Shown here: one piece after another, positions 41,514 to 51,962 of the stretch
Position numbering within the stretch: the stretch's first letter is position 1
How the letters are laid out: each line of letters begins with the position of its first letter
NCBI RefSeq assembly: GCF_000389965.1
Contig: NC_021191.1
Span: forward strand, 7,999,501-8,063,500
Length of the DNA stretch: 64,000 bases
Origin: Actinoplanes sp. N902-109
GTDB taxonomy: Bacteria; Actinomycetota; Actinomycetes; Mycobacteriales; Micromonosporaceae
Reading direction: 5' to 3'
Made by a program: the position numbers and the translations under genes
The notes under the pieces: generated by a model
What the model was told of the DNA's origin: nothing
Seen by the model: only the letters and a program-made list of their open reading frames with translations
Database searches by the model: none

Positions 41514-42034
41514 AACCCCACACTGCTCACCCCAAGACCGGGCGAGTCAGTCCTTGAGCGCCTCTGTCCTGGTCGGAAAGCGCGTTCATCACCGGACGGC
41601 CGGCCCGCTGCCCCCGCCAATCGAATCGCCTCAGCAGCCCACTCCCCGCCAGGCGGCGTGGGGCACCGCCGGATGAAAAATTTCGGTCGGCACGGAGGTC
41701 ACCGCCGAGCGGTGTAGTCACCTACCCGGCAGCATCGTCACCGCCCGGCAGGAGGGCCCTCGCCCGAGGCCCGGCACAACCCCGTCACCGCCGAAAGGCT
41801 CGGTCCGCGATCCAACGCCTCATCGGGCGACCGAGCGCTCCGTCCCCGAGGCACCGCGCTCACCGCTGGACGCTCAGCCCACATTCGGACGCGGCCCACC
41901 ATCCAGCCACTGAATCTCCAGCCGGACGACCCAACCGGCCCAGCCGGACGACCCGACCGTCCCAACCTTCGACCGGCCGACCCGGTCCCCCGCCGAGCCG
42001 CTCAACCCACAACCGAACGACTCAACCAACGATC

Positions 42035-42560
42035 AAGCGGCTCACAAGGCCGACCGCGGACACCACGGCTAAGCGGCCCACAGACACCGAACGCCACATC
42101 CCGTAGCCCGACGACCCAAGCCAAGACAAGGCCCCGCAGCCCCGCAGCCCCGCAGCCCCGCAGCCGACGACCATAAGGGCAGGCGTCGCAGCCCGCCGCC
42201 CGCAGCCAAGCGGCTCACAAGGCCGGCTAACACCACGGCCAAGCGGAGCACAAACCGAAAGTCGCAACCTGACGGCCTGCAAGGCCAGACCGCCGCAGCC
42301 ACAGCCCGACGAACCACAAGGCAAGGCAAGGCAACACCAGCGCAGCCCGGAGCCGGACAACCCACAACACCAGACGCCGCAACCCGTAGCCAGGCGGCTC
42401 ACAAGGCCGGCTGACACCACGACCAAGCGGCGCACAGGCGAAAGACACAACTCGGCGGCCCGCAAACCAGAACACCGCAGCCCGACGAACCACAAGGCAA
42501 GGCAACACAGCGCAGCCCACAGCCGGGCAGCTCAAAAGCCTAAGCAGCGCAGCCCGCAGC
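42035..42560. repeat. Three imperfect tandem units of about 173-184 bp
   Basis: Units start at 42035, 42208 and 42392, each beginning AAGCGGCTCACAAGGCCG or close to it. They continue with GACACCACGnCnAAGCGG and later CACAAGGCAAGGCAACAC in the second and third. The units are diverged and differ in length by small insertions. Confidence 0.6.
42132..42163. repeat. Four exact CCCCGCAG octamers
   Basis: CCCCGCAG is repeated four times without interruption at 42132-42163, inside the first of the larger degenerate units. It looks like recent slippage expansion. Confidence 0.85.
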
Positions 42561-42699
42561 CGGGCCCGCCCGCAAGACCAGAAGCCACATCCCGCAACCG
42601 CTCGACCCACAAGGCCAAGACAGCACAGCCCGCACCCTAACGCCGCACCCTGACCCCGCAGCCGAACGCCGCGGCCCGCAGCCGGTGGTCAGGCCGGGG

Positions 42700-43167
42700 T
42701 CAGTTCTCGGCGGGGCGGGGGGTGATGGTGGGGCGGGGGGCGACGCTGCCGGGCTGGCCGGGTGGGCCTGCTTCGAGCCAGGAGAGGAAGCCGGTCACGG
42801 TGGACTCGGCCATGGCGATTTCGATTTCGTCGCCGGCCTGGTGGCAGAGGAGGACGATCCAGTGGCCCGGCATGCTGAGGCGTTCGGGGCCCTCGGGGAG
42901 GCGGCGGCTCTTGACGGCCAGCAGGCGACGGTCGAGCACCCGTTTGGGGCGGAAGGCGAAGCTGAACATGCGGTGGATGCGCAGCTCGTCGTCGACGAAC
43001 CGGCCAACGCCGGCGGACCAGCCCCGGCCCGGGATCATCGAGGTGGTGCGGACCTGCAGGCGGATCGTGCCGCTGCCGGCCATCAGCAGCCGGGTGCGGA
43101 AGAAGAAGGCGAAGAAGACGACGAGCAGCGCGGCGAAGCAGATTCCGACGATCTCCAGAATCCGCAT
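42700..43167 (-). CDS. DUF2550 membrane protein
   Basis: The 155-residue protein has one N-terminal membrane helix (EIVGICFAALLVVFFAFFFR) and a soluble domain typical of DUF2550. The motifs are SMIPGRGWSAGVGRFVDDEL, RMFSFAFRPKRVLDR and GHWIVLLCHQAGDEIE. The C-terminus is Pro-rich. It is found after atpC in many actinobacteria, and the spacing here (9 bp after atpC) indicates a common transcript. Function is unknown. Confidence 0.88.
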   Translation of the reverse strand: MRILEIVGICFAALLVVFFAFFFRTRLLMAGSGTIRLQVRTTSMIPGRGWSAGVGRFVDDELRIHRMFSFAFRPKRVLDRRLLAVKSRRLPEGPERLSMPGHWIVLLCHQAGDEIEIAMAESTVTGFLSWLEAGPPGQPGSVAPRPTITPRPAEN

Positions 43168-43176
43168 CGCGAGGCG

Positions 43177-43464
43177 TCAGTGCGCGTCGGGGGTGGCGGG
43201 CGTCGCGCTCTCGGCGAGGACAGTCACGCCGTTGGCGTCGATGGAGAGGAAGCCACCGGTGACGTCGTAGGTGAGCTGCTCACCGCCGCCCAGCTTGACC
43301 CGCACCTGAGAGGGCTCCTTGAGCAGGCCCAGGAGCGGCGAGTGCCCGGGCAGGACGCCGATCTCGCCCTCGGTGGTCCGCGCGACGAGCATTTCGGCGT
43401 CGCCGGACCAGATGCGCTCCTCGACGGCAACGACCTGGACGTGCAGCTGCTTGGCCACGCTCAC
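43177..43464 (-). CDS. atpC: ATP synthase F1 subunit epsilon (short form)
   Basis: The 95-residue subunit consists of the N-terminal beta-sandwich only. VVAVEERIWSGDAEMLVART, then EGEIGVLPGHSPLLGLL and GGFLSIDANGVTVLAE fit the family. The C-terminal two-helix hairpin that inhibits ATP hydrolysis in E. coli or Bacillus epsilon is absent; it is replaced by the short tail SATPATPDAH. Mycobacterial epsilon is about 121 residues. It is separated from atpD by the LCP gene and a terminator, unlike the usual atpD-atpC order. Confidence 0.92.
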   Translation of the reverse strand: MSVAKQLHVQVVAVEERIWSGDAEMLVARTTEGEIGVLPGHSPLLGLLKEPSQVRVKLGGGEQLTYDVTGGFLSIDANGVTVLAESATPATPDAH

Positions 43465-43544
43465 TCCTGTCAGGCTTGTTGAACTGGTGTGAATTCTAAA
43501 CGGCCGGGTGACTCGCCGTTGCCCCGGGTGGCGACCACCACAGC

Positions 43545-44684
43545 TCAGATCTCTTGCAGGAACTCGGGGTGGTCGATGAGGAACGTCGAGATGGTGTCGT
43601 CGCTGACCGCTTTGAAGAAGTCGTCGGCGGAATCCTCGAGACCCTCGCCGAGATACTGCCGGGTGCCGGGGACGAACAACGACTTGCCCGGCAGCTTGAC
43701 CAGGGTCATGTCCTGCGAGCCGACCCCACGCAGGGCCAGGCCCCAGTCGACGATGTTGTGCCCGTTGCCGTCGAAGATCAGGGCGTCACCGGCGGCGCGC
43801 ATGACCTTGTCGAGCTTGATCGGGTTGGTCACGACGTTCTTGCTCAGCGCCTCCTTGGCCATCGCCTGGATGAACTGCTGCTGGTGGCGCTGGCGGTCGT
43901 AGTCGCTGTGCGGCAGCCCGTACCGCTGGCGGACGTAGTCGAGGGCTTCCCACGCCTCCAGGTGGTACGTGCCCTTCTTGTACGTCTTCTGCGGTCCGAT
44001 GTACGGGTGGTCGCAGTGGTTGTCGGCGCACTCCGGCAGCCTCGGGCGGGGCTTGCCGTCCGGCGCCAGGTGTTCGGACTTCACGTTCTGGTCGATCGTC
44101 ATGGTGACGCCGCCCATGGCCTCGACGATGTCCTTGAACCCGTTGAAGTTGATGATCGCGCCGGCGTCGAACTTCTTGATCCCGGTGAGCTGGCTGACCG
44201 TCTTGGCCAGCAGCTCGAACCCTTGGCCGACGTCGTGCTTGCCGTTGCCGACGCTGCTCCCGTACGACATCGCGGCGTTGATCTTGGAGGTGCCGCCCTT
44301 GAAGCCGGTCTTGGCGAAGGGCGGGATCTGCACGCGCAGGTCGCGGGGGATGGAGAAGAGCTGCGCCTGGTGCAGGCCCTGGGGGATGTGCACGACGATG
44401 ATCGAGTCGGACAGCGGCGCGGTGGTCGCGTCCCGCGGGTCGATGCCGACCAGCAGGATGTTGAGCGGGCCCTTGATCTGGCTGACCGGCGTCTTGGTGG
44501 CACCGGAGGCAGCGTCACCGAACAGGTCCTGGGTGTCCACGGCACCGGCGTAGCGGGCGACGAGCACCTGCGTGGTCACCAGGGCACCGCCGCCGAGCAC
44601 CATCAGCACACAGCCCGCGATCGCGCACAGCCGCGCCCACAGGGGTGAACGCCACTTGGCCTTGGCTTTACCGCTCTTTGCCAC
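43545..44684 (-). CDS. LytR-CpsA-Psr (LCP) family cell-wall polymer ligase
   Basis: The 379-residue protein has a short basic cytosolic N-terminus, one membrane helix (LCAIAGCVLMVLGGGALVTT) and an extracytoplasmic LCP domain. The domain has NILLVGIDPRDATTAPLSDS, IPRDLRVQIP, KINAAMSYG and DYVRQRYGLPHSDYDRQRHQ, which contain the Arg/Asp residues that bind pyrophosphate. LCP enzymes attach wall glycopolymers such as arabinogalactan or teichoic acids to peptidoglycan. A CADNHC pair in a loop may form a disulfide. It sits between atpD and atpC on the same strand, an unusual place. Confidence 0.92.
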   Translation of the reverse strand: MAKSGKAKAKWRSPLWARLCAIAGCVLMVLGGGALVTTQVLVARYAGAVDTQDLFGDAASGATKTPVSQIKGPLNILLVGIDPRDATTAPLSDSIIVVHIPQGLHQAQLFSIPRDLRVQIPPFAKTGFKGGTSKINAAMSYGSSVGNGKHDVGQGFELLAKTVSQLTGIKKFDAGAIINFNGFKDIVEAMGGVTMTIDQNVKSEHLAPDGKPRPRLPECADNHCDHPYIGPQKTYKKGTYHLEAWEALDYVRQRYGLPHSDYDRQRHQQQFIQAMAKEALSKNVVTNPIKLDKVMRAAGDALIFDGNGHNIVDWGLALRGVGSQDMTLVKLPGKSLFVPGTRQYLGEGLEDSADDFFKAVSDDTISTFLIDHPEFLQEI

Positions 44685-44861
44685 TCGCTCCCCCGCTGAT
44701 AGCCGAAATCCCAGGCGCGATCAAAGGGGCCATGATCGCAGGATCTGCCGCAAGCACGGCCAAGATTATCCGAACAACCCAAGAACTCTTCACATCTGAG
44801 TAAACCGCCACTGCGGAGACAAACGGACAAAAAGGTCCGCAGGGTACGGACGGGGAACGCG

Positions 44862-44895
44862 GAAGGCCGCGACGACAACAGTCGGCGCGGCCTTC
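44862..44895 (-). terminator. Terminator after atpD
   Basis: GAAGGCCGCG (44862-44871) pairs with CGCGGCCTTC (44886-44895). The loop holds a further CGAC/GTCG pair. It lies 18 bp beyond the atpD stop, so the main ATP synthase transcript likely ends here, before the LCP gene and atpC. Confidence 0.8.
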
Positions 44896-44913
44896 GACGT
44901 AATGCTGGGCAGG

Positions 44914-46356
44914 TCAGCCCTTCATCAGCTCGTGCGCGTTGCGCTCGAGGTCCTCGAGGCCACCACACATGAAGAAGGCCTGCTCGGGGAACGAGTCGTA
45001 CTCGCCCTCGCTGATCTTCTTGAACGCCTCGATGGTCTCCTTCAGCGGGACCGTCGAGCCGGGGACGCCGGTGAACTGCTCGGCGGCGTACGTGTTCTGC
45101 GAGAGGAAGCGCTCGATGCGGCGGGCCCGCTGCACCGTGACCTTGTCCTCCTCGGAGAGCTCGTCCATGCCGAGGATGGCGATGATGTCCTGCAGGTCCT
45201 TGTACTTCTGCAGGATCCGCTGCACCTCACGGGCGACCGCGTAGTGCTCGGCGCCGACGAACTCCGGCGCCAGGATCCGCGAGCTGGAGGCCAGCGGGTC
45301 CACGGCGGGGTAGATGCCCTTGTCGGAGATCGACCGCTCGAGGTTCGTGGTCGCGTCGAGGTGGGCGAACGTGGTGGACGGCGCCGGGTCGGTGTAGTCG
45401 TCGGCGGGCACGTAGATCGCCTGCAGCGAGGTGATCGCCTTGCCGCGGACCGACGTGATCCGCTCCTGGAGCTGGCCCATCTCGTCCGCCAGCGTGGGCT
45501 GGTAACCCACGGCGGAGGGCATGCGGCCGAGCAGGGTGGAGACCTCGGAACCGGCCTGGGTGAACCGGAAGATGTTGTCGATGAAGAGCAGCACCTCCTG
45601 GTTCTGGACGTCCCGGAAGTACTCCGCCATGGTCAGCGCGGTCAGGGCGACCCGCAGGCGGGTGCCCGGCGGCTCGTCCATCTGGCCGAAGACGAGCGCG
45701 GTCTTGTCGAGCACGCCACCCTCGTCCATCTCCAGGATGAGGTCGTTGCCCTCACGGGTGCGCTCGCCGACGCCGGCGAACACCGACGTACCACCGAAGT
45801 TGCGGGCAACCCGGATGATCATCTCCTGGATGAGCACCGTCTTGCCCACGCCCGCGCCGCCGAACAGGCCGATCTTGCCACCGCGCACGTACGGCGCGAG
45901 CAGGTCGAGCACCTTGATGCCGGTCTCCAGCATCTCGGTCTTGGGCTCGAGGTCGGCGAACGCCGGGGGCTTGCGGTGGATCGGCCAGCGCTCGGTGATC
46001 TCCAGCGTCTTCGGGTCGGCGTTGAGCACCTCGCCGAGGGCGTTGAACACGTGGCCCTTGGTCACGTCACCGACGGGCACCGAGATCGGCGCGCCGGTGT
46101 CGCGGACCTCGGCGCCCCGGGTGAGGCCGTCGGTCGGCTGCATCGAGATGGCCCGGACCACGTTGTCGCCGAGGTGCTGGGCGATCTCGAGCGTCAGCGT
46201 CTTGGTGCCCTCGGAGAGGGTCACGTCGACGTGCAGCGCGTTGAAGATGTCGGGCATGGCGTCGCGGGGGAATTCCGCGTCGACGACCGGGCCGATGACC
46301 CGGACGACGCGGCCGACGCCGGTCTCCGTCTTGGTGGGCTCAGCTACAGCAGTCAT
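44914..46356 (-). CDS. atpD: ATP synthase F1 subunit beta
   Basis: The 480-residue catalytic subunit has P-loop GGAGVGKT near residue 160, the general-base Glu in GERTREGNDL, ALTMAEYFRD, and DELSEEDKVTVQRARRIERF. The length is normal. The ATG at 46356 overlaps the atpG stop (TGATG); a GTG one codon earlier is less likely. It is the last gene of the main operon before the terminator at 44862-44895. Confidence 0.97.
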   Translation of the reverse strand: MTAVAEPTKTETGVGRVVRVIGPVVDAEFPRDAMPDIFNALHVDVTLSEGTKTLTLEIAQHLGDNVVRAISMQPTDGLTRGAEVRDTGAPISVPVGDVTKGHVFNALGEVLNADPKTLEITERWPIHRKPPAFADLEPKTEMLETGIKVLDLLAPYVRGGKIGLFGGAGVGKTVLIQEMIIRVARNFGGTSVFAGVGERTREGNDLILEMDEGGVLDKTALVFGQMDEPPGTRLRVALTALTMAEYFRDVQNQEVLLFIDNIFRFTQAGSEVSTLLGRMPSAVGYQPTLADEMGQLQERITSVRGKAITSLQAIYVPADDYTDPAPSTTFAHLDATTNLERSISDKGIYPAVDPLASSSRILAPEFVGAEHYAVAREVQRILQKYKDLQDIIAILGMDELSEEDKVTVQRARRIERFLSQNTYAAEQFTGVPGSTVPLKETIEAFKKISEGEYDSFPEQAFFMCGGLEDLERNAHELMKG

Positions 46357-47285
46357 CACACATCACTTCCCGCCGAGGACAGCGCCTCGACGCCGCCGAC
46401 GATTTCACTGATTTCCTGGGTGATCGCAGCCTGCCGCGCGGAGTTCATCTCGCGCGTGTACCGCTTGAGCAGGTCGTCCGCGTTGTCCGACGCGCTCTTC
46501 ATCGCCCGCCGCCGGGACGCCGACTCACTTGCCGCCGACTCCAGCAGCGCGGCGTAGATCCGCGTGTTGAGGTATTTCGGCAGCAGCGCGTCGAGGAGGT
46601 CCTCGGCTTCCGGCTCGAACTCGTAAGCCGGGCGCAGCCCGGGCTCGCGCTCCTTCTCCTCGACCCGCATCGGCGCCAGGAAGCGCGCATGCGGGTTCTG
46701 GGTCATGAGCGACTTGAACTCGGTGCTGACGATGTGCAACTCGTCGACGCCCTGGATGCCGTCGGGGCCGTGACCGGCGTCGGTGTCGTCCGCACCCGCC
46801 ACGAACGCGTCCAGCAGCGACTCACCGATACGGCGCGCGTCCTCGAACGACGGCCGCTCGGAGAAACCGGTCCAGCTGGTCTCGATCGGCCGGTTGCGGA
46901 AGCGGTAGTAACCGACGCCCTTGCGGCCGACGATGTACAGCGCCACTTCCTTGCCGTCCGCGCGGAGCCGGGCCATGAGCTGCTCGGCTGTGCGGATCGC
47001 GTTGGCGTTGTAGGCGCCGGCCAGGCCGCGGTCACTGGTGATCAGCAGGACACCCGCCCGCCGCACCCGCTCACGCGGCTGCAGCAGGGGGTTGTCGACC
47101 GATGCGTTGGACGCCAGCGCGGTCAGCACCTGCGTGATCGCCTCAGCGTACGGCTGAGAGGCGGCGACCCGCTCCTGCGCCTTGGCGATGCGGCTGGTGG
47201 CGACCAGCTCCTGCGCCTTGGCGATCTTCTTGGTCGACCGGACGGTGCGGATGCGCCGCCGGAGGGCCTGTACCTGACCGGCCAT
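46356..47285 (-). CDS. atpG: ATP synthase F1 subunit gamma
   Basis: The 309-residue central-stalk subunit has N-terminal helix RRRIRTVRSTKKIAKAQELV, ITSDRGLAGAYNANAIR, and C-terminal helix MKSASDNADDLLKRYTREMN. Like mycobacterial gamma it carries a short extra loop (about 165-180, DDTDAGHGPDGIQG). That loop has been linked in mycobacteria to suppression of ATP hydrolysis. It overlaps atpD by TGATG and follows atpA after 3 bp. Confidence 0.96.
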   Translation of the reverse strand: MAGQVQALRRRIRTVRSTKKIAKAQELVATSRIAKAQERVAASQPYAEAITQVLTALASNASVDNPLLQPRERVRRAGVLLITSDRGLAGAYNANAIRTAEQLMARLRADGKEVALYIVGRKGVGYYRFRNRPIETSWTGFSERPSFEDARRIGESLLDAFVAGADDTDAGHGPDGIQGVDELHIVSTEFKSLMTQNPHARFLAPMRVEEKEREPGLRPAYEFEPEAEDLLDALLPKYLNTRIYAALLESAASESASRRRAMKSASDNADDLLKRYTREMNSARQAAITQEISEIVGGVEALSSAGSDV

Positions 47286-47288
47286 GGC

Positions 47289-48941
<1,653 letters not shown>

Positions 48942-49021
48942 CCTCTGCCTTCTCTAGTCGGCTCGGGGCGTCGCCGCGCCCGAGGGCTTTCGGTAGCGTC
49001 GCCGCCGCCGAGGGGAAAAAT

Positions 49022-49840
49022 CTATTTAGCGAACGCCTGCCGGGCTTCGTTGAGTCGCCGCAGGATCGTGCCGTCGTAGAGGTCGGAGCCGACCCGGACG
49101 CTGAGGCCACCGAGCACTCTCGGGTTGACGTCAACCTTCAGCGACACCTGTCGACCGTAGATGTCGGACAACTTCGCGGCGAGCCGCTGCTCCTCGGCGT
49201 CGGTGAGCACCTTTGCCGCGGTCACATAGGCGAGCTCCCGGTCGCGCTTCGCGGCGGTCAGCTCGACGAGCTTGGTGAGCGACGCATCGAAGTTGCGGCC
49301 GCCGAAGCCCTCCAGCGCGATCTTGACCAGCTGCAGCGTCGCCCCCGTGGACTTGCCCTTCAGCAGATCCTCGACAAGCTTAGCCCGCCGTTCGACGGGA
49401 GCACCCGGGTCACTCAGAGTGACTGCCAACTCACCGTTACCGGACACCACCTGCCCGAAGCGGAACAGCTCGTCCTCGACGTCGGACAGCTTGCCGTCCC
49501 GGTCGGCCGCCGCCAGCACCGTGTCGGCCCCCAGCCGCTCGGTCGCGTCGAGCACCTCGGCGGGCGCGGACCAGCGGCCGGCCACCAGGGTGGCGACCGT
49601 GTCGGCGGTGATGACACTCAGCTTGCCCGAGACCAGCGACCGGAACAGCGCCGCCCGGTCGTCGGCCGACCGCGACGGGTCGGTCAGCGCCCGGCGCAGT
49701 CGCGGCTCGCCGCGCAGCAGCCGGGCCACCGCCAGGATCTCGTCGGCGATGGTGGCCAGCTGCGCGGCGGTGACGGAGGCCGAATCCGCGGCGAGCTTGT
49801 CTGCTGCCGCGGCGTAGGCCTCCCGGTTGACGGCTGCCAT
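49022..49840 (-). CDS. atpH: ATP synthase subunit delta
   Basis: The 272-residue OSCP/delta subunit is longer than the E. coli one (177) but similar to other actinobacteria. The N-terminal helical region binds alpha. The C-terminal part has ELAYVTAAKVLTDAEEQRLA and VNPRVLGGLSVRVGSDLYDG, the conserved delta signature. Its ATG shares the A of the atpF stop (TGATG). Confidence 0.94.
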   Translation of the reverse strand: MAAVNREAYAAAADKLAADSASVTAAQLATIADEILAVARLLRGEPRLRRALTDPSRSADDRAALFRSLVSGKLSVITADTVATLVAGRWSAPAEVLDATERLGADTVLAAADRDGKLSDVEDELFRFGQVVSGNGELAVTLSDPGAPVERRAKLVEDLLKGKSTGATLQLVKIALEGFGGRNFDASLTKLVELTAAKRDRELAYVTAAKVLTDAEEQRLAAKLSDIYGRQVSLKVDVNPRVLGGLSVRVGSDLYDGTILRRLNEARQAFAK

Positions 49841-50391
49841 CAGCGCCCGCCCGTGCCGGCGCCGAGCTCGTTGATGAACCGGTCGACGGTGCCCCGGGTG
49901 CGGGCCTCGTCGGCGAGTGCCTCACCGACGATGCGGCTGGCCAGGTCCACGGCGAGCGTGCCCACCTCGGACCGCAGCTCCCGCACGATGCTCTCGCGCT
50001 GGGCGGCGAGCTGCTCGCGGCCGGAGGCGATGATCCGGTCGGATTCCTGCCGCGCCTGGGCAAGGACGTCCTGACGGATGCCCTCGGCGTCGGCGCGGGC
50101 CTCGTCGCGGATGCGCGCGGCCTCGGTACGAGCCTCGGCGAGCTGCGCACGGTACTGCTCGAGCAGTTCGTTCGCCTCGGCCTGCGCAGCCTCGGCGCGC
50201 TTGATCCCGCCCTCGATCGCGTCGACGCGAGCGCGGAACGTCTTCTCCATCTGCGGGAAGACGAACTTCATCAGCACGAAGCACAGAACGATGAAGGCGA
50301 TCAAGCCAACCACGATTTCCTGCCAGGCAGGGATGATCGGGTTGTGCTCGGCCGCTTCCTCCGCGGCCAGATAGGAAAGGGAGTTAAGCAT
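49840..50391 (-). CDS. atpF: ATP synthase subunit b
   Basis: The 183-residue peripheral-stalk subunit has one membrane helix (EIVVGLIAFIVLCFVLMKFV) and a long charged amphipathic helix (EKTFRARVDAIEGGIKRAEA and onward). The ATG at 50391 has AGGAGG 5 nt upstream; a GTG two codons earlier lies inside that Shine-Dalgarno sequence. It follows atpE after 24 bp and overlaps atpH. Confidence 0.95.
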   Translation of the reverse strand: MLNSLSYLAAEEAAEHNPIIPAWQEIVVGLIAFIVLCFVLMKFVFPQMEKTFRARVDAIEGGIKRAEAAQAEANELLEQYRAQLAEARTEAARIRDEARADAEGIRQDVLAQARQESDRIIASGREQLAAQRESIVRELRSEVGTLAVDLASRIVGEALADEARTRGTVDRFINELGAGTGGR

Positions 50392-50415
50392 GGGCACCTC
50401 CTATCGAGGCAGAGG

Positions 50416-50649
50416 TCAGAGCTGGCCCTGCCAGATGAAGCCGAAGGCGATGCCCAGCAGGGCGAGCGCCTCGATGACGGCGAAGCCGATCCAGACGTAC
50501 GGGAGCGTCAGACGCGAGGACTCGGGCTGACGGGCGGTCGACTGGATGTAGGCGGAGAAGACAAGACCCACGCCGATACCGGGGCCGATGGCGGCGAGGC
50601 CGTAACCGATGGCGGCGGTGCTACCAGCAACTTCGGCGAGAAGCGGCAT
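50416..50649 (-). CDS. atpE: ATP synthase subunit c
   Basis: The 77-residue rotor subunit is a two-helix hairpin. The first helix has GYGLAAIGPGIGVGLVFSAY with the glycine packing motif. The second helix carries the ion-binding Glu60 in GFAVIEALALLGIAF. No sodium-binding pattern is evident, so proton coupling is expected. The region around Glu60 is the bedaquiline-binding site in mycobacteria. Confidence 0.97.
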   Translation of the reverse strand: MPLLAEVAGSTAAIGYGLAAIGPGIGVGLVFSAYIQSTARQPESSRLTLPYVWIGFAVIEALALLGIAFGFIWQGQL

Positions 50650-50716
50650 TTCAAATCCTCCTGAGATCTCGCGTGACTGTCACGCGGGACGACAACGGGG
50701 TGTTACGAAAACCAGC

Positions 50717-51505
50717 TCAGTGCTCGTCGGCGAGCGAGCCCTGGATGTAGCTCGCCGTCAGCACCGTGAACACGTACGCCTGCAGGCAGATCACCAGGAA
50801 CTCGAGGAACGTCAGCGCGATCGTCATGATCCACGAGACGACCGAGATCGGCGCCAGCCAGGCGTTCGCGTTGATCATCGCGAAGCCGCCGAGCGTGAAG
50901 ACCAGCAGCAGCATGTGGCCGGCGAACATGTTGGCGAAGAGCCGGACCGCCAGCGAGAACGGGCGGACCAGGAAGTTCGAGAAGAACTCGATCGGGATCA
51001 GCAGCGGCAGGATGAACCAGGGCGCCGGCGGGATGAGGGCGGTCTTGAAGTACTTCACGAAGCCGTGGTGCCGGATGCCCACGACGATGAACATGAAGTA
51101 GCTGATGACCGCGAGGAACGCCGGGAACGCGATGTGGCTGTTCGGCGAGATCTGGATCAGCGGCACGATGCTGAAGAAGTTGTTGACGATGACGAACAGG
51201 AACAGCGTCGTCAGGTAGGGCGCGAAGTTGACGCCACGCGGACCGATCATCTCGACGGCGATGTTGTTCCGCACGAAGCCGTAGGCGCTCTCGGCGAGCC
51301 ACTGCTTCTTGGTCGGGACCAGCTGCGGCTTCCGGTAGGCCACCAGGAAGAAGATGATGATGGCAGCGACGGCGATCCAGACCAAGAACGTGATCTTGGT
51401 GAACCACCATGTGTCGTGCGCACCCCACGGCAGGATGCTGGGCAGGTAGAAGTCCTCGACTGTGGGCGGGAACTCCGCTGCGAGGACCGTCGAAGACCCG
51501 ATCAC
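50717..51505 (-). CDS. atpB: ATP synthase subunit a
   Basis: The 262-residue membrane stator subunit has the essential Arg in RPFSLAVRLFANMFAGHMLL, and APYLTTLFLFVIVNNFFSIV and FLEFLVICLQAYVFTVLTASY as expected. It starts with GTG after a GAAAGGG stretch. It is followed by atpE after 67 bp. Confidence 0.96.
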   Translation of the reverse strand: MIGSSTVLAAEFPPTVEDFYLPSILPWGAHDTWWFTKITFLVWIAVAAIIIFFLVAYRKPQLVPTKKQWLAESAYGFVRNNIAVEMIGPRGVNFAPYLTTLFLFVIVNNFFSIVPLIQISPNSHIAFPAFLAVISYFMFIVVGIRHHGFVKYFKTALIPPAPWFILPLLIPIEFFSNFLVRPFSLAVRLFANMFAGHMLLLVFTLGGFAMINANAWLAPISVVSWIMTIALTFLEFLVICLQAYVFTVLTASYIQGSLADEH

Positions 51506-51520
51506 CGTAGCCCTTTCCTG

Positions 51521-51754
51521 TCAGGCGCCGAGCCGGCGCACGATGAGGTAGACACCGCCGGCAGCGCCGATGACAGCGCCGATGCCTGCGAAGATGCCCT
51601 TGGTGCCGACGAAGTGGTCGACCAGCCAGCCGATCCCACCCCAGACCAACATGCCCGCGAAGAGATAGCTGACTGCCGTCATCCCCATGCCGGTGTCAGG
51701 CGGGGGTGGACCGTCGTCACCGGGGGATTCGTTGGGAGGTTTCTGACCGGCCAT
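51521..51754 (-). CDS. AtpZ/AtpQ-like small membrane protein of the ATP synthase operon
   Basis: The 77-residue protein has a Pro-rich N-terminus and two membrane helices: AVSYLFAGMLVWGGIGWLVD, then GTKGIFAGIGAVIGAAGGVY. This is the AtpZ/AtpI-like type, encoded first in many ATP synthase operons. It probably helps c-ring assembly or Mg2+/Ca2+ entry; the role here is inferred. The ATG at 51754 is chosen over longer frames. It ends 15 bp before atpB. Confidence 0.8.
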   Translation of the reverse strand: MAGQKPPNESPGDDGPPPPDTGMGMTAVSYLFAGMLVWGGIGWLVDHFVGTKGIFAGIGAVIGAAGGVYLIVRRLGA

Positions 51755-51962
51755 GACGGTAGGAAAGATATCAGCCGGTAACACGAGGCTAAGCGGCACC
51801 CCCCGCACAACCGCAGTTGTCCAGGCGTCAGGGGTTCCGCAACTCGGAGACACCGTACTCCTCCCCCGCCAGAACCGGACACCATTGCCGCGTTTCCGTC
51901 ACCGGTTCGGGGACAAAGGCCTCCGAAAAGGGCGTTGACGTGGGAAAACGTAGTGCCCAAGA

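Larger units (their letters stand above)
41514..42699. other. 1.2-kb gene-free interval with extreme base skew
   Basis: No convincing gene is seen on either strand between the XRE regulator and DUF2550. The first half (41520-42000) is GC-rich with short CCGGACGACCCAACC-like echoes. The second half is almost free of T on the + strand: 42301-42660 has 10 T in 360 bases. Minus-strand frames here encode only Cys/Leu/Gly/Val-rich repetitive peptides. The content is degenerate tandem repeats. Confidence 0.75.

Noticed and set aside
42022..42495. Minus-strand frame rich in Cys, Leu, Gly and Val
   Set aside because: It follows from the T-poor tandem repeats. The peptide is internally repetitive, has no ribosome-binding site and no known domain.
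42035..42560. CRISPR-like spacing of repeats
   Set aside because: Units are diverged along their whole length, not short identical repeats with unique spacers, and no cas genes are near.
51755..51962. Exact promoter for the ATP synthase operon
   Set aside because: A promoter is expected here, but no -35/-10 pair stands out enough to be placed.
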